64,000 nucleotides of DNA from CALWZE01 sp036644375 (GTDB lineage: Bacteria > Bacillota > Clostridia > Oscillospirales > Ruminococcaceae), in contig JAVXQD010000006.1 in NCBI GenBank assembly GCA_036644375.1, positions 11,908-75,907 on the forward strand, in the 5' to 3' direction. Both the position numbers and the translations under genes were made by a program. Positions 63,212-64,000 of the stretch are shown piece by piece (the first letter of the stretch is position 1; each line of letters opens with the position of its first letter). The notes below the pieces were generated by a model. The model worked only from the letters and a program-made list of their open reading frames with translations. It made no database searches and was not told where the DNA came from.

Positions 63212-63263
63212 TTCGTCATATTTCGACAAAATTCGACACAGAACAGTGCTATGATTTTATAAT
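63212..63263 (+). promoter_or_regulatory. Three tandem Spo0A boxes and a long-spacer promoter
   Basis: TTCGTCA (63212-63218), TTCGACA (63222-63228) and TTCGACA (63232-63238) are exactly 10 bases apart; TTCGACA is the complement of the 0A box TGTCGAA. A perfect TATAAT lies at 63258-63263, 20 bases after TTCGAC, as in Spo0A-activated promoters where a box overlaps a distant -35. Confidence 0.7.
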
Positions 63264-63282
63264 AACGCGAAAGGAGAAAATC

Positions 63283-63489
63283 ATGCAACATTATAATCTT
63301 TCCCAAACAGCAATCATGGGGGATAACGGGCAAAAAATAGCTACTTACGGAGTCAAATTCGGGGATATGTGTATTGATGATGTGTCTTTTGATAAAGAAA
63401 AAATGGCTATACTTGTCGAAACCATGAATACGGAAGATTTGCATGAAGAACATGTTATGGATGTTCTTTATGATTTTCTTCTTTCTTAG
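63283..63489 (+). CDS. Small protein, probably Spo0A-controlled
   Basis: A 68-residue acidic protein (YGVKFGDMCIDDVSFDKEKM, HEEHVMDVLYDFLLS). It may belong to the small clostridial DUF6514 family, judging by the YG...I.D......L..H..DV..DFL pattern; this is uncertain. AAAGGAG precedes the ATG. No signal peptide or membrane helix. Function unknown. The upstream Spo0A boxes suggest a stationary-phase or sporulation role. Confidence 0.82.
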   Translation: MQHYNLSQTAIMGDNGQKIATYGVKFGDMCIDDVSFDKEKMAILVETMNTEDLHEEHVMDVLYDFLLS

Positions 63490-63803
63490 CACGGGCGGCT
63501 CAGGCTTTTAAGCAATAATAAAAGTGCTGTGCCGACGAATTTAGGGCGCGACAAAAGCTTTTTTGAGCGGGTGACAGGAGGGTGGGCATCCTTTCTATCA
63601 CGCCGCAAAAGTCAAATCAGCTTAAATACCGAGTCTCAGTCGAGGAAAAAAGAGAATTTTCCACGCCCTTAGTCACAAACCTATATTGACTTTGAAAAGT
63701 GCAGCACTTTTTGGCAAATCTACTGATGTAACAATATTATTTCGGAATACTGTTGACAAAATGAACTGAAGTTTGCTATAATACAACACGCGGCAATAGA
63801 TTT
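63490..63803 (+). other. Gene-free stretch with a conserved-looking hairpin
   Basis: No credible gene. It contains an extended hairpin at 63567-63606 (GCGGGTGA with TCACGCCGC, one bulge, and an inner AGGA/TCCT stem), a short AAAGTGC/GCACTTT dyad near 63697, and the tRNA-Leu promoter. A small RNA is possible but not shown. Confidence 0.45.
63753..63782 (+). promoter_or_regulatory. Promoter of tRNA-Leu
   Basis: Perfect TTGACA (63753-63758), 18 bases, perfect TATAAT (63777-63782). Confidence 0.88.
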
Positions 63804-63888
63804 GCGAGTGTGCTGGAATCGGCAGACAGGCACGTTTGAGGGGCGTGTGTCTTATGGCGTACGAGTTCAAGTCTCGTCACTCGCACCA
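63804..63888 (+). tRNA. tRNA-Leu (anticodon GAG)
   Basis: Acceptor GCGAGTG/CACTCGC, anticodon arm CACGT-TTGAGGG-GCGTG giving GAG, a long class II variable arm, T arm ACGAG-TTCAAGT-CTCGT, discriminator A and encoded CCA (63886-63888). Confidence 0.96.
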
Positions 63889-63924
63889 AAAAGCTTATTT
63901 TCTTATAAGAAAATAAGCTTTTTT
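63889..63924 (+). terminator. Terminator after tRNA-Leu
   Basis: A near-perfect palindrome: AAAAGCTTATTTTC pairs with GAAAATAAGCTTTT, followed by TT. Confidence 0.85.
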
Positions 63925-63991
63925 ACTATACTTAGCGGTATATTGGAGTGAAAATTATTTATATAATTCGCTTGAAATTTGGGGTGATAAC

Positions 63992-64000
63992 ATGAAAATA
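63992..64000 (+). CDS. Start of a gene cut by the window edge
   Basis: GGGGTGATAAC then ATG AAA ATA to the end. A good ribosome binding site six bases before the ATG supports a real start; the product cannot be known. Confidence 0.5.

Noticed and set aside
1..64000. Mobile elements, prophage, CRISPR, toxin-antitoxin or secondary-metabolite clusters
   Set aside because: I looked for transposase, integrase, phage, Cas and repeat-spacer patterns and saw none; both tRNA genes lack adjacent integrase genes.

Overview
The window is a chromosomal, housekeeping-dense stretch of a Gram-positive, anaerobic clostridial bacterium, most likely an uncultured member of the Oscillospirales/Ruminococcaceae-like Clostridia. 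This is inferred from AddAB instead of RecBCD, ribonuclease Y, a T-box before thrS, the yloU-yloV-recG order, an acn-icd-rex operon, superoxide reductase plus flavodiiron protein, Rex and Crp/Fnr regulators, a tandem Spo0A-box promoter, and frequent GTG/TTG starts behind strong Shine-Dalgarno sequences. No rRNA, CRISPR array, insertion sequence, prophage or plasmid element is visible.

Layout. 1-6.7 kb: addB (5' end cut by the window) and addA, double-strand-break repair. 7.1-11.9 kb: an unusual two-gene unit, a 1244-residue protein with a huge disordered N-terminal region rich in FG motifs and a C-terminal ABC-ATPase fold without its catalytic motifs, coupled to a six-helix ABC-2-like membrane protein with a Lys-rich/poly-Asp tail. 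12.2-17.9 kb (minus): yloU, fakA/yloV, recG and a D,D-carboxypeptidase. 18-21.1 kb (minus): a MATE exporter and rny. 21.2-24 kb: divergent promoters, a T-box leader, thrS and tRNA-Lys. 24.3-31.5 kb: a YkvI-type transporter, a PAP2 phosphatase, a CmpB-like membrane protein, DUF1294, birA, a YihY membrane protein and recQ.

31.7-36.1 kb: an oxygen/NO defence cluster (fprA and superoxide reductase, divergent from a Crp/Fnr regulator with a perfect palindrome between them), then prfC. 36.2-41.8 kb: a cell-wall cluster (an FHA-SEDS fusion and a transpeptidase, divergent from a membrane-anchored Big2-NlpC/P60 hydrolase). 41.9-45.7 kb (minus): acn-icd-rex with a Rex-like site on the promoter. 45.8-53.3 kb: tepA, uppP, ftsK/spoIIIE, a ComEC-like metallo-beta-lactamase protein, DUF3006 and hisS. 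53.5-54.8 kb (minus): mtaB. 54.9-63.2 kb: a second D,D-carboxypeptidase, pgi, a small P-loop protein, rpmF, a DUF512 radical-SAM-like protein, der, plsY and rmuC. The window closes with a small gene behind Spo0A boxes, tRNA-Leu, and the first codons of another gene.

The best candidate for something undescribed is the 7.1-11.9 kb unit: a pseudo-ABC-ATPase with an FG-rich disordered tail plus its membrane partner. Secondary leads are the fprA/Crp operator region, the Rex site, the Spo0A-box small gene, the small P-loop protein between pgi and rpmF, and a terminator hairpin family present in two copies. Everything rests on reading the sequence; no database search was run.
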